Positions 13,561-26,443 of a DNA stretch of 64,000 nucleotides are shown here, in pieces. Every line of letters begins with the position of its first letter. Within the stretch, counting starts at the first letter, position 1. Location of the stretch: positions 7,820,001 to 7,884,000 of the forward strand of contig NC_091671.1 in NCBI RefSeq assembly GCF_042453785.1. Direction: 5' to 3'. The notes under the pieces are model-generated. The model was not told where the DNA came from. It saw only the letters and a program-made list of their open reading frames with translations, and made no database searches. Made by a program: the position numbers and the translations under genes. Source of the stretch: Malus domestica. Lineage: Eukaryota > Streptophyta > Magnoliopsida > Rosales > Rosaceae.

Positions 13561-14351
13561 TGAGGGAGTTGTAGGAAATATTGAAAAAAGGAATTTTTTT
13601 TATTTACTTAGAGATTTTATTTTATGTTATTATTTTAAGGTCTAGGTTTCCTTGACCTGGTGGACTAAGGTTGTTTAACACAGAGTCTTTTTAGACCTAT
13701 TAAAAAATATATAGTTGTTTTTTGGCTTAACAGATGGCCTGGAGAGAGAGCCCGACAAAGGATGAGAAGATCAAGACATTGGACTTGCAAACTTGCCCAA
13801 AGAATCCAAATGACAGAACACCACCACGAGAACGAAAGACAATTGCCATCAACGATCGTTCGTAACTTGAATTGTTTACCGATAAGAAGAGACGAGCATA
13901 GAACTTAAAATACTTTCTGACAGCTCAAGTCAGTTGACAGACCCGACAAGGATAGGTATGTCTAGATGTCAATTCTAAGTCATGCATTGGCCATTGAAGG
14001 AAAATGAAGTCTATGAAGAGACATAAATGCTGTTAAACCTATCGCTAAGGCAAAATGCTTTTAAACCATCCTTTAACGAACGATGCACTCAAGATGCAAT
14101 GACCAAAAAAATCATGCAAGTAGCTCTATGTAAATGGCACTGTCTCTCCACTTGTCATGTGGATAATTGAGGAATAGCATATAGGTCATATCTACGTGTT
14201 CGATTAAATGATAGGGCAGTGAAAGAATTAAGAGCTCAAGACTTTTGGGGCTCACTTAGGACCTATGTAAAGGAGTTGAATACCCCTTATAAGCGGTGGG
14301 ATCCACAAGAGCAAAATCACATTACATTGTCTTGAGAGCTATTGTCATCCA

Positions 14352-14355
<4 letters not shown>

Positions 14356-14395
<40 letters not shown>
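14356..14395. repeat. AT dinucleotide microsatellite
   Basis: About 40 bases of uninterrupted AT repeats immediately upstream of the Mutator-like element insertion site. Confidence 0.9.
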
Positions 14396-14399
<4 letters not shown>

Positions 14400-14401
14400 T
14401 T

Positions 14402-15190
14402 GGAAAAATTAGTATCCGGTCCCTAGTTTTTATTGTTCATTGACTAAGACCTTATTAGTTCTCAAATTTTGATTCAAGTCCCTAGCATTAATGTGATAAT
14501 GAATTTACTTGTTTATTATATAATTTTTTAATATAAAAATTAGTAATTAATTTAGGGTTTAATACTCACACCTCTATTAAACTTCTAATTAATTTTCAAT
14601 TCAAACATTTCCAAAATAATAAAAAATTAAATTAAATTAAGTTTGTACCTATTAGTTTTTTTTTATATATAAAAAGATTCTCAATTTTTTAATCTTAAAT
14701 GTACCCATTCATATAATTTTTCAATTTTTTTAATCTTAAATGTACCCATTCTCAAATATATCAATTTGTTATATGTAAAATGTACCCTTTTTTTAATATA
14801 AAATCCATTCAAATTTTTTAATCCATGTTTAAACTTATATGGGTACATTCTTTTTCGTTGATTTGAGAATGTATCCATGTTTTGGTACAATAACTTTTTT
14901 TGTTAATTTTGGTTAATGTACCCATACATATATGTATATATATATAAACACACACAATATAATAGAGAGTATAATTTATATTTTATTATTTTTAATCCCA
15001 TAAATTATGGGTTTTATTTAAAATCTCATTAATATAAACAATTACAAATTTCAATTTTTAATTTTTAATTAAAAAAAATATAGTAACTTACATTATTACA
15101 TTAATGTCAGGGACCTCAATCAAAAACTAAAAACTAACAAGGTTTCAATAAAAAAATATTAATAGTTAGGGACCGCATCCAAAGTGTCCC
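14402..15190. mobile_element. Mutator-like nonautonomous element
   Basis: A 789-bp element flanked by the identical decamer atattagatt (14392-14401 and 15191-15200); 9-10 bp duplications are typical of Mutator-like elements. Its ends are long, diverged inverted repeats: the left starts ggaaaaattagtatccggtc and the right, reverse-complemented, starts gggacactttggatgcggtc; both continue with ccta. No transposase is encoded. Internally the phrase aatcttaaatgtacccattc is repeated. Confidence 0.65.
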
Positions 15191-15334
15191 ATATTAGATT
15201 ACTATAGTGGACACAACCTATTTCTAGGGGCGAACCACATAAATCCTTTTGTTCTCAATCTAGCTTTATATCTTGAGCCCACCAAGGCTTGACCATACTA
15301 GTTTTTGTTAACCTCATAGTTTTGAGTGTTAACA

Positions 15335-15977
15335 AAGGTTTCTTTTGATTGATTTCCTATCATACTTATTTGTACTTTTAAAATACCTCTTTATGGTGAA
15401 GAACAAAGTATTCGTGGTGTGTGAAATTTTGAAATACTTTGTTTTCCTGTTAATTTTCGCTTGTATTAAATATATTTCCCTAATTTTTACATATCTAAAC
15501 GTAGTCAAGTTGGACTATAGTTGTGTGCCTTCCCCATGTAGAATATTAGCTTGTATAAACAAAAAAAATTATAGTAAACATGGGCATGTTTACATACATG
15601 GAAACAGAATGAGTAAAATGAAAGTCATTCCCATTTTCGGATTACTCCGTTGTTTACCAAACCGTGTAGAGTTAACAGTAACACGGGGTCCCACATTAAA
15701 TCAAAAGTTTGATACCTAATATTGGGGGAATCGAAATCCTGAGGGGGAGATCGGATTAGGGAAGGCTAGATCGGAATCAAACTTTTTGTATCCATATTAC
15801 CCATAAATATTTTCTTCCTCTGCTGCAAAATTCCGTCGAGTTCCTTCAAATTGAGCTCACAGATCAGATTTTGAATTTAGGAACGATGATAACGATGACA
15901 GGTCACGTTGTGGGAACGATGATGGGTTTGCTGGGTTGTTTTCCTTTTTTTTTTCTTCTAATTTTTCACCATTTTTT
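15335..15977. other. Unassigned DNA
   Basis: It contains a 124-codon open frame (15345-15719) with no recognisable domain, rich in phenylalanine and leucine, probably chance in AT-rich DNA. The remainder shows nothing I can name. Confidence 0.4.
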
Positions 15978-17090
15978 AGGAAAATTGCTAGAAATGACCA
16001 ATTTTCTTAATATTTGGATCAAAATAGGATTTTTAACATATGCACAACAATATGACAGAATTAAGATTTCCTTGAAACTAAAAATAACCTAATTGCCCTC
16101 ATAAATAAATAGGTTAATTCCTCCAATCCAGTCAGCATTTGCACATTTCTCCGAAAATCTTTCTCGCCCAAAACCCACACTTTTGCACAAACCCGAGGCA
16201 TCTCTCGTTGAAGAAGAAGGCTCTTCATAAGGCTTCCTCGGTCCTAAACTGGAAAAGCCTAGTTCTTCTTTTTCTTCTTAAGCCTAAAACTAATTCCTCG
16301 ATCCCAAATGGAGCCTAATTCGATGCCAAACCGAATCCCACCTCTCGGATTAGTTTTGGCGGCAGCAGTCATCGATTTGGTGTTGGATTTTTGTGGCAGC
16401 TTGCTGATGATCGTGTGGTGGTTGGTTACTGAAGATGTGAAATGGAGTTTTTTTTTTTAATTAATTTAGTTTTGAATCTTTTGATTGGATGGTTTGGTGG
16501 AGAATGAGGATGAGAAGAGGTGAAGAGCTTTGTTTATCCACATGGGTCAACTTCTCATCCCCGAATCTCAAGAACAAATCATTAAAATACCACAATTATT
16601 CAAGTTTTTTGCACCCATGACTACCACTTTGTTCACACAAGCCGTAACAACATTGATACTATCCCTAAACTGCAGACTATAGGATTTTCGCAATTTGACA
16701 ATCTTCTAAAGTCCAATAAATTGAATTCCTTCGAAGAAAATGCAGGAGGGAACCTGAGTGGCTTATTAATGATTGGATGCTGCAATCGTAGGTCCCCGGA
16801 ACTCGACTCCTCAAACATCACCAGCCACGGTTTTGACAAATTGGGTTTTTCGTGATGTGCACACGACATGCACATGATATGCTCACAGATCTTAACCAAC
16901 TCAAAAACCCAGAGCTCACAGCTTTCTCTTCGAAATCAGAAAAATGACGTCATCACCTATGAGTTTTTACAATTTATATGTGGGTATCTTTGTCATTTCG
17001 CTTTTGTGCATGGTGTGCGTGGCTTGTGCATAACCAGTTTGTCCTATTTTAGTCCAAAGATTAAGAAAATGGGTCATTTTTGGTAATTTT
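15978..17090. mobile_element. Element with about 70-bp terminal inverted repeats
   Basis: The left end (15978-16048, reading ggaaaattgctagaaatgac) matches the reverse complement of the right end (about 17020-17090, reading gaaaaattaccaaaaatgac) over about 70 bases with scattered mismatches, including the shared phrase attttcttaat. Such long inverted repeats suggest a Mutator-like or foldback element. No clear target duplication was seen. The interior is more GC-rich than its ends and could be captured host sequence. Confidence 0.5.
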
Positions 17091-17370
17091 TCTTTATTTT
17101 ATTTGTTTTGGTAAGAGTATCTCCAAAGAATATGTAAAAAAGTTCACATCAGTAATAACGGTAAAAAAAAGATATCACTAGTGTTTTCCAACCAAATGTC
17201 AATTCCTATGTGGCATGATATGGAAAGAGGAAATTGCTGTTAAATTTGACAGCAACTTCAAATCTATTTTTAATAATTAGTAAATGCTTTTCATAATTTT
17301 TATACTTATTTTTTGTTTAAAAATACTAAACACAACTATAAAAAGTAAATAATGTAATAAATAATAGTAT

Positions 17371-17612
17371 TGTTATGAACTTCTTATTTATGTGTGATTT
17401 TGTGTAAATCCTAGATTAGATTTGATTCTAGTTATTCTTCCCTATTAGGACTTGTATTCCTTGGAGGAGAAGGATTTCTTCCCTATCTTATTACTGTAAG
17501 TAAAGGCACTGCGTAGGGGGAATAACATATCCTCTACACAACCCTACAAACACATCTCTCTATATTTTCTCTGTGCCCCCCTCTCCCTATCAGTTAAATA
17601 TAGACCATAACA
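17371..17612 (+). repeat. 5' LTR of the copia element
   Basis: It starts TG and ends CA, and matches the LTR at 26444-26693 along its length, including the phrase ctagattagatttgattcta. A few substitutions and small indels separate the two copies. Confidence 0.85.
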
Positions 17613-18846
17613 CGTTATCAGCACGCTTCTACCGTTACGCTTAGGAATCTGACGTGAAAGTTTTATGCATCAAACCAATTCATCAATATCATCACGCAAT
17701 CAGGTTCTTTCAAAACAACGATTTTTATCTAGATATTTTTGCAGCCCTGATAACATGAACATTCACTATAATGCATGACCCAACTTTACGTTTTTTCGAA
17801 TTTTAGATTCTACATAAATTGCGTTGCATTATATCCTTAATTGTTGAATTATGTGAATTGATATTGCCATGAATTGCATCATATATCTGCTCATGCATTG
17901 AATTATATGAATATGCATGCAATTGAATTGAATTTAACTAAAAAAATAAAAAATTGGGTTCTTCGAACCCAAACCCACAAGCAAGCCGAAACCATAGACC
18001 CTTAGTCTCCAAACCTAGAACCCGACGCCATCACCAGTGTCACCACTAATTTTCTGACAAAAACATGGCTTGTAACCATGCCCAACCACCACGACTGCTT
18101 TTTCTGACGACTTGAAGTTGTCCCTATCAAAATCGTGGCCGAGATTTTTGTAATCTTGTTGGAGTTTGAAAACCCTAACTCGAACTCGAGGGTTTCTTGG
18201 TTCATCGACGTCGAGTTTTCACTCTCTGTCACCTGGGAAGAGGTTTTACGGTGAACCATAACCCCAGACTGCTGCCAGAAGTGACAGGTCCGGTGTTCTT
18301 CCCTTGCGAGCACAACACCCAGCACACAATTGGGATGTTTTTCTGGTCCAAATACCCAACCCTCTTGGGCTTTGGTTCTTCTCGACCTAATCTAAAACCT
18401 AGACTTGGTTTTTTTAGGGTTTATTGGCTGCAACCCATTGCAAACCCCTCTTTTCTCAGCCCACTCGAGACAGTGGAACCCAGCCCACGCGGCTATTGTG
18501 ATTTTCTTGCGCTGCGACACACCGGATCCTGGCCTTGCTGGTGCTTCCGTGCTCTTTACCGCACACGATTAGCGCCTTTGCTTATGCCTATTTTGGGCTC
18601 GGTTTTCCTTGGTAGCCCGTTTGCTGCCTTGGGCCTGAAACCCTTTAGCCTGGTCAGCCCATTCCAGCCCAAATTTGGGCTTGGATCTTATGAATTAATT
18701 TTTCCCAGCCCACTCGTGGGCTTTGGTTCGTGTTTTTGGACCCCGAGTTTAATTGTTTATTTTTTTAGACAATTTGGGTGTTATAATTTTTTTTCACCCA
18801 CATTTTAAATTTGTCCCGAAGTCCAAGTAATTAATTTAATTATAAT

Positions 18847-19086
18847 TCTAGACCTGAAGTTCTATTTGCATATTTTCTTGTTGCATATTTTTGTGTATAT
18901 ATTTGCGTTTATCTGTAGGAAAATATGAACCTGAAGTTCATAATTATTTCGAAACCCGAAGTTTCTAGAAACATGCCTTGTTTGAAAACCTGAAGTTTTC
19001 CTTAAAAACATCACTCGCCTATGAAAGCTTGAAGCTTTTTCATGTAAATTTAAACCAATACATGTCTATTAGAACCTGAATGTTCT
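18847..19086 (+). repeat. Array of short palindromes with a common loop in the copia leader
   Basis: Six spaced units have the form stem-CTGAA-stem where the stems differ but stay complementary: imperfect agac/gttct (18850-18863), atgaac/gttcat (18925-18941), gaaac/gtttc with loop ccgaa (18951-18965), gaaaac/gttttc (18984-19000), aaagc/gcttt with loop ttgaa (19024-19038), agaac/gttct with loop ctgaat (19071-19086). They lie between the 5' LTR and gag. Their function is unknown to me; compensatory change suggests RNA stem-loops. Confidence 0.7.
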
Positions 19087-19889
19087 ACTCCTATGTGAAT
19101 GGATTGATTTTTCTCCATTACACTAACCACATCTTATCCATTTATTTTGTGATAGGAACATGTTGAATTTGAACAAACCCGACTTTACCACTTTGAAGGT
19201 CTCTAGAAGAAACTACCTTAAGTGGGTCAAAGATGTGAAGCTCCACCTTACAGCAAAGAATTTGCATCCCGCCATTGAAGATGAGATGGACAACCCGGTT
19301 GGCGAAGCTGAGAAAGCCACTCCTATGATCTTCATCCAAAAACATATTCATGATGCACTGCAAACCGAGTACCTTGCTGAGGAAGATCCATGAGCACTCT
19401 GGATCGTTTCGGCTGATCGCCTTGATTACCAAAAGAACATCTTCTTGCCTGAAGCAAGACATGATTGGTAGCATTTGCATTTCTAAAACTTTAAGTTGTG
19501 AATGAATATAATTCTGAAGTTTGTCGAATTCGATCACTTTTCAAGTTCTGTAACAAGACCTTGACCGAAGAGGATATCTTAAAGAATACATATTCAACCT
19601 TCTCTGCTACTAATATTGTCCTGTAGCAATAATACAGGGCTTAGAAGTTCACTAAGTTTTTGGATTTGATCTTTGTTTTACTTTTCGCTGAAAAGCAGAA
19701 TTAGCTGTTGATGAGAAATCATCAAGCTCAACCGACTGGGGCAACTGCTCTGCCTGAAGCACATTATAGCATAAACAAACGCCCAAAATGCCAAAACAGG
19801 TGTGGTAGGGGTGGCCAGAAGCCACATTGTCAAGGTCAACAGAGCCAAGACCCATCTAAGGGAGGAAACCGAGCCTAGAAGCGCCCTAA

Positions 19890-21957
19890 TGATGCAAAAA
19901 TTAACTTAACACACAAATTTAACCCTCTTTTAACAACTGTAGTATAAGTATAAGTATGGATTGTTCTAGACCGGGGATTATGATGACTTGCTAATAACCT
20001 CTAAACTGACTCAAAAACATAAAACTAAACTTAAAAATACTTAACAAGACTCACAAGACTCAAAGCAAACTTAAAATACTCAAAACAGCTTAAAACAACT
20101 AAATAAACTTAAACTAGACACTAGAAATGACTTTGGACGAAAATTGACTTTTACTTGAATCAAAACATTTAAAAACACAAATTAAAACAGATTCTAACTA
20201 ATTAGACACACTAAAGTAAAGGGGGATTGAGTTTTGGAAGAAGTTGAAACAAACAAACAAGTATGAAAAACTAGACAGATTGTAAAACAAATTTGAGAAA
20301 TAAGATGATGGATGGGATAGCTAGAGGCTTTTTCTCCACACATGACATGTATGCAAATAACTTGATTTCCAGTTACTACTTCATTGAATTATGAACGACA
20401 ATGCCCCAAATTAACTGTGACATCACTAGTTAATTCTCATATTTTCCTTGTTTTATTGGATTGGATGACATCATTCGACAACCCAAAACATTATTTAAAA
20501 GTTCCCTACATGACATCATAATAGAGATAGAATCAAAGATCATTACGTTTAATGAAAATCTTAAGCATTGACAAAGCACTTGCAACTATGACATCATGTC
20601 ACTCATGCTAGGAATTAAACTTAACGCGATCGTTTATAAGCGACCTCCATTACATGTGAATATAAGTTTGTAACGGTTATATGAAACTTCCTTATATTCT
20701 AGCAACGGATTTATGCATGCCAATTAAGTGTCGACCCTTAATTAACAAATACAAATAAGTTATCAATCAAATAGTTAAGCCAATTGCATTCACGATTCAA
20801 GAGTTCATAACTGGAATTTATCAAATTATATTGCACACATAATCATGGCTTTGAAATCACCCCTAGCCAAGAGGGGTTTAGCCACTCATATTTACAACAA
20901 AACGAAAAGAAATGAATTTAAACATTAGAAACAAAAGAAAGAAAACACCTAAACGCTCCAACGATCCAAGTTGGACAACAAGCACGTCCAAGCACTTTCC
21001 TTCCATTCCTTTGCTACGGCACAAGGTGTTGGTGAGTGTTTGAAGGTTTGTTTGTATGGAGGAATAGATGTGAAGATGAATGGAAGTGTTTGGATGAAGG
21101 TTGTGTTGAAATGGGAGTGAATGATCTCACCAAGTATGAACTAAATTTATGTTACACACACTTCCTCTTATAAAGGAAGTGCATGGCAATGGAGGGGAAC
21201 ATGGAGTGGTGTAGCAATTGAGTGCAATGATGCATGAAATCTAAAATGATGGAAGGAACAAGGAATGGTGTAGCAATTGAGTGCAATGATTCAATGTAAT
21301 GATGCATGAATCTGAAATGATGGAGGGAACAAGGAATGATGTAGCAATTGAGTGCAATGATTCAATGTAATGATGCATGAAATCTGAAATGATGGAGGGA
21401 ACAAGGAATGGTGTAGCAATTGAGTGCAATGAGTGGTGTTTGAAATGATTCAAAGGTGAAAGTGAAGTGATGATGCAAAGCATAAGGGTAAAATGGAGTG
21501 GTGTTGCAGCTAGGGAACATGAATGCTTGTGCACATGGTAGAGAAAGGAAATGGAGGTGGAATGATGCAACAAATGAGTTAATGGAGGGAACATGGATGA
21601 TGATGCACGTCATAGGAATCCAAAGGGAGTGCAATGGTGGTGCACGACAATGATGGAAAGGTGAATGGTGGAGTGACACCCTTTTGTGGCTGAGCTCTTT
21701 GTCCTTTTTACATTAATTCTTCTTTCTCTTTAACACATTCCTAGCCTCTTTAGTCTTCAATTTCGTCCATCCACCTTGCTCCATGCATGTGTTATTCATT
21801 CCAAGCCCAAAACTGCTCCAAAATGCATCTTATTGCTTCATAAGGCCTATGGACCTACAAACACACGAAAATAGCTTAAAATACATAATTAACTAAGAAA
21901 TAACAACATAAATGCATGAGAACAAGCTAACTCAGTCGCATAAATATGCTCTTATCA
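19890..21957. mobile_element. Solo LTR inserted in the copia gag region
   Basis: A 2,068-bp segment begins tgatgcaaaa and ends gctcttatca, so its ends form TGAT...ATCA, and it is flanked by a perfect 5-bp duplication CCTAA (19885-19889, 21958-21962). There is no coding region, primer-binding site or polypurine tract inside, so it is best read as a solo LTR left by recombination, probably of a Ty3/gypsy element because of its length (inference). It contains imperfect tandem repeats at 21190-21460. Confidence 0.75.
21190..21460. repeat. Imperfect tandem repeats within the solo LTR
   Basis: The phrase gtagcaattgagtgcaatga recurs at about 21210, 21270, 21342 and 21412, separated by atgatggagggaacaaggaatg-like spacers, giving a unit of about 60-72 bp in three to four copies. 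Confidence 0.75.
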
Positions 21958-22469
21958 CCTAACCTCGCTTCCAAGGCCCCAAACTTCAAGAAAAAGGGTA
22001 AAGCACCTGAAACCATGGATGCGACTTGTGATATCACTGTGGTTTAAATGACCATTGGTCCCATGTTTGCCGAGCTCCCCAGAAGGTTGTAGCTGAATAT
22101 CATTCTCGTCGTAAGAAGTTTGAATCAAACTTTGTGCAAGTGGATGAATCGAAGAGTACCAAGATGAAGGTTTCTGACTTTCAGGAGGATACCACCCCTA
22201 TGGAAGATTAGAATCTTAGACATAAACTATTTTCTAGTTGAAATTTAGACAATGGGGCCGAATTCCACCTAGTGGCCGAACCCCCCTTGTTCTTTTTGGT
22301 TTAATTTTGAACAATTTCCTTTATGTTTGGATTATTTGTTGGTGATTTATTTTTGGATATTAAGTTTTAATTAATTACTACCCTTGAATACTTAAATTAT
22401 TTTGAATGGGTATTTGTTTTTAAGAACTTTTATGCATGTGACCAATTCAAATTAATTTTTATTTCTAGG

Positions 22470-25400
22470 TATGACTAGTAGGAAAGTTCGTTGTCTGGCA
22501 GATAGTGCAACCACACACACTGTTTTACGTGAACACATCTATTTCACTAACTTCATACATAAGAATGCACGTCTGACAACCCTCTCAGGCCCATCCAACC
22601 TGATCGAAGACTATGATAATGTTGTCTAATGGTACAATTTTGACTATTGATGTGGCATTCTATTCTCTGTGTTTTGAAAGAACGTTGTTGAGTTTCAAGG
22701 ACATTAAAGATAATAATTACCATGCTAAAACCTATGTAGAAAATGGAGTTAAATTTATGTGCATAACTTCCTATGAATATGGCCAGAAGCGTATTCTAGA
22801 GAAGATGTAGCGTATCCCGAGTGGTCTGTATACTACGACCATACACCCTATAGAAAGCCACTATATGGCCGGCCCTACCTCTCGGACCGTGCACGAAATT
22901 ACACTTTGGCATGATCGTTTAGGACACCCTGGACGAATAGCGATGCGCCGTATCCTCAAACCGTCACACGGGCATCCACTAACCTGAAGTTTAAGTTTGA
23001 TTCAAGGAATCACATGTCAAGCCTGCTCAATAGGAAAGCTTATTATTAAGCCTTCTTATGACAAGATTCGCTCGAATCCGCCTATTTTTCTACAAAGGAT
23101 TCAGGGGAATATTTGTGGACCGATTCACCTTCCCTACAGACCATTTAGATATTTTATGGTTTTTGTTGATGCTTTCACACGTTGGTCACATGTGTTCTTG
23201 TTGTCCACAAGGAACGCTGCATTCTTTAAACTGTTGACTCAAATTATTAGACTCAGGGCTTACCACCCTAATTATCCGATCAAATCTATTCGATTGGATA
23301 ATGCTGGAGAATTCACATCTAAAACTTTTGATGACTATTATATGTCGGTTGAGGTTAAAGTTGAACATCCAGTATCCCATGTTCACACCCAGAACGGCTT
23401 GGCAGAGACATTCATTAAGCGCTTACAAATGATTGCTCAATCGTTGGTCATACGTACCAAGCTCCCGATCGCTGCTTAGGGCCATGCAATATTGCACGCA
23501 ACCATGTTGGTCCGCTTAAAGCCTGTTGCGACCCAACCATATAGCGTCATTCAATTGGTTACCGGATACAAACTCGACATATCGCATCTGTGCATGTTTT
23601 GTTATGCAGTCTATGTGCTGTTTTTGCCGCCCATACGTATAAAAATAGGGCCTCAATGAAAGATGAGAATCTATGTCGGATATGATTCCCCTTTGATTAT
23701 TCGTTAATTAGAACCTTTGACAGGCAATCTGTTTAACGCTCGTTTCGCAGATTGTCACTTCTATGAGACAGTCTTCCAGTCGTTAGGGGGAAATAAGAAC
23801 GTCAATATTCCTAAAAAACGACGTGAATTATTGTGCACAACTCCCACTTTGTCTCATTTAGATCCCCGTATCGCTCAGTCTGAAATTGAAGTACAACGCA
23901 TATTAGATCTTCAGAGCATAGCTCAGAGCATGCCAGATGCTTTAACCGATCTAGACAAGATCATATATTCTAGCTACAAATGTGCCTGCAAAGATGGATG
24001 TACCAAATGTACGACAAACTTCCCTCCTGGAGGCCCGGGATGCCACTTTGGCCGATCCACGTACATTAGTGGCTAGCCAATTATCTGCCCTTACACAAAA
24101 GCATGGCAGAGTTTTTGGTTCAAAAGATTTACATCCTCGGAAAAGGAAACCCACGGCATAGGCCCCTGAAGAGCCTACCATGAATCCGACTGTCGCCTAT
24201 TCATTCGATCCAACTCATGAGTAAATTCTAGATTACGGAAGTGTCCTTGAAGAGACGAATCCATCTTCCGAGAATCGTGAGATTTTGGTCCATTATGCTA
24301 GCTTGGATGATGTTTGGTGTAGAAATGAGATGATTGTCGACGATACATTAACATATGCAGTAACTACTGAGATCATGTTGAGTGATGACATTGAACTCCG
24401 TTCCGTTGATGAATGTCAATGTAAAATCAATTGGTCAAACTGGAAACAAGTAATCCAAGTCGAACTTGATTCGCTTGTGAAACGTAAGATGTTTGGACCT
24501 ATAGCTCCTACTCCTCCACATGTGAAGCCCGTTGGCTACAAATGGATTTTCGTTCGGAAGCGTAATGAGAAGAACGAAATTGTGCGTTACAAAGCTCGTC
24601 TTGTTGTTTGTCGCGCAAGACTTCTCACAATGCCCCAAGATTGACTATGACGAAACTTATTCACCCGTTATGGATGTGATTAATTTTTGCTACCTTATCA
24701 GTTTGGTAGTTTCCGAAAAACTGAGTATGCAGCTAATGGACGAAGTAATTGTGTACCTATATAGGGATCTTGCTACGGAAATTTATATGAAAGTTCCCGA
24801 AAGACTTACATTGACTGGATTAAATATTTCCAAACCCCGAAACACGCTCTTAATTCGGCTAAGGCGTTCAATTTACGGTTTGAAGCAATCCGGAAGAATG
24901 TGGTATAACCGTCTGAGTGAGTATTTGACTAGTTAGGGATATGTGAATAATGAACCATGCCCTTATGTGTTCATTAAGAAGTCACATTCCAATTTTGTGA
25001 TAGTTGCAGTTTATGTCGACGACATGAATTTTATCGAAATTCCTAAAGAGCTCACGAGAACTGCCGCGCATCTGAAGTCGGAATTTGAGATGAAAGATCT
25101 AGGAAAGACTCGATACTGCCTCGGCCTTAAGATAGAGCACTGTTCGGATGAAATCTTAGTACATCAATCGAACTATACCTAGAAGATGTTGCGCCACTTT
25201 AACAAGGATAAAGTGAAGCCTTCGAGTACTCCTATGGTTGTTTGATCACTAGTTGCAAAACGAGATCCATTTCGTCTGAATAAGGATGCTGAAGAGATTT
25301 TAGAGCCTGAAGTTCCTTATCTAAGTGCGATAGACGCTTTATTGTACTTAGCTCAATGCATTAGACCCGACATCTCATTCGTTGTTAATCTTTTGGCAAG

Positions 25401-25971
25401 ATATAGTAATGCACTAACATGGATTGGTGTTAAAGATATCTTCCACTACCTTAAGAGTACCATAGATCTGGGCTTCTTCTATCCCTACAGATCCTCGAGT
25501 GATGTCACCCCTTTATCTCGAGTTGATCCTCACCTTGTTGGTTATGCCGACGCATGATACTTATCTAATCCGCACAAGGTGCGCTCTTAAACAGGTTATG
25601 TCTATACCGTTAGAGGCATAACAATCTCTTGGAGGTCAACTAAACCGACCTTAGTTGCCACTTCGTCTAACCATACTGAAATTTTCGCCTTACACGAAGC
25701 AACTCGGGAATGTTTTTGGTTAAGAGTAGTTGTGGGCCATATTCGAAGCTCCTGCAATCTTTACCTTGTTATTGATGTCCTAACGACGATCTATGAAAAC
25801 AACGTAGCATGCATCGAACAGTTCAAAAATGTTACTTCAAAGGAGACTACACCAAGCATATTGCGTCAAATTTCTTCTTCTCACATCAACAACAAGAGCA
25901 TTAGAAGATTGAAGTCATGCAAATCTGTTCACAAGACAATCTGGCCTACCTCTTCACCAAATCACTACTGA
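22470..25971 (+). pseudogene. copia pol remnant (protease, integrase, RT, RNase H)
   Basis: Recognisable parts in order: a protease trace (CLADSATTHTVL, near 22493-22530); integrase with HDRLGHPG and CQAC of the zinc domain, then catalytic-type residues in FVDAFTRWS, RLDNAGEF and NGLAETF (22900-23479); reverse transcriptase from about 24420, with VGYKWIFVRK, SIYGLKQSGRMWYNRL and the active-site YVDD (25014-25025); and an RNase H trace (VGYADA near 25540). Stops and frameshifts separate these blocks (for example near 23479, 24610, 24936, 25182, 25557). Integrase before RT identifies Ty1/copia. Confidence 0.85.
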
Positions 25972-26443
25972 AGATGACGTTTCAGAAGCTTGTTCAAGGA
26001 ATTGAATGTTTAAACTTTTTGAGTTGTAACATTGCTAGTTCTATCTGGAATTATGTCAAACTCAAGGGGAGTATCCTGAAGTATACTTACTTGATCTTAA
26101 TGTACTCTTTTTCCTTATGATTATGAGCATTTTTCCCACTGGGTTTTTGCTACCTAACGAGGTTTTGATGAGGCACCCACCTTAGGTTGATCACATCCCT
26201 GATGATGTCCCGTAGACGTTTCATTTGACTTGCATTACTCATGCATGTTTCCTTAGACTATGGATTTTGTCCCGACTTGGGTTTTTACCATAGCCATAGG
26301 GTTTTTTGTGAGACTTACTTCCTTATGCAAGTTCCTACCTTATTTGAAAATAGCGTGTTCCCAGAATCAGTGCTGATGAGTCAACTTCCTTAACCTCTAC
26401 ATGATGCCGAATCTACTTAAGTATTTACACACTCAATGAGGAG

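Larger units (their letters stand above)
13570..15334 (+). mobile_element. LTR-like segment, probably a decayed retrotransposon LTR
   Basis: The segment begins tgtaggaaat directly after a polypurine-like gagggagt, as a 3' LTR would follow its polypurine tract. Towards its end it contains gccgaaccaca(ta)aa and the phrase ttgttctcaatctagctt, which resemble the R-U5 region of plant copia LTRs. It may end at ...gttaaca (15334). No coding part or clear target duplication was found. A Mutator-like element interrupts it (14402-15190). Confidence 0.35.
19160..22211 (+). pseudogene. copia gag remnant, split by a solo LTR
   Basis: The first part starts at the ATG at 19160 (MLNLNKPDFTTLKVSRRNYL...) and resembles plant copia Gag. 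It hits a stop at 19391-19393, with further stops after it. After the inserted solo LTR (19890-21957) a lysine-rich stretch and a zinc-knuckle-like region follow (21963-22211), where the expected CCHC pattern is disrupted. Gag would package the element RNA into virus-like particles; this copy cannot make it. Confidence 0.65.

Noticed and set aside
15345-15719. 124-codon open frame
   Set aside because: Composition typical of AT-rich random frames and no family resemblance.
18197-18808. 203-codon plus-strand open frame
   Set aside because: It lies in the copia leader between the 5' LTR and gag, is rich in P, F, L and W without a known domain, and has no splice or promoter context; probably chance.
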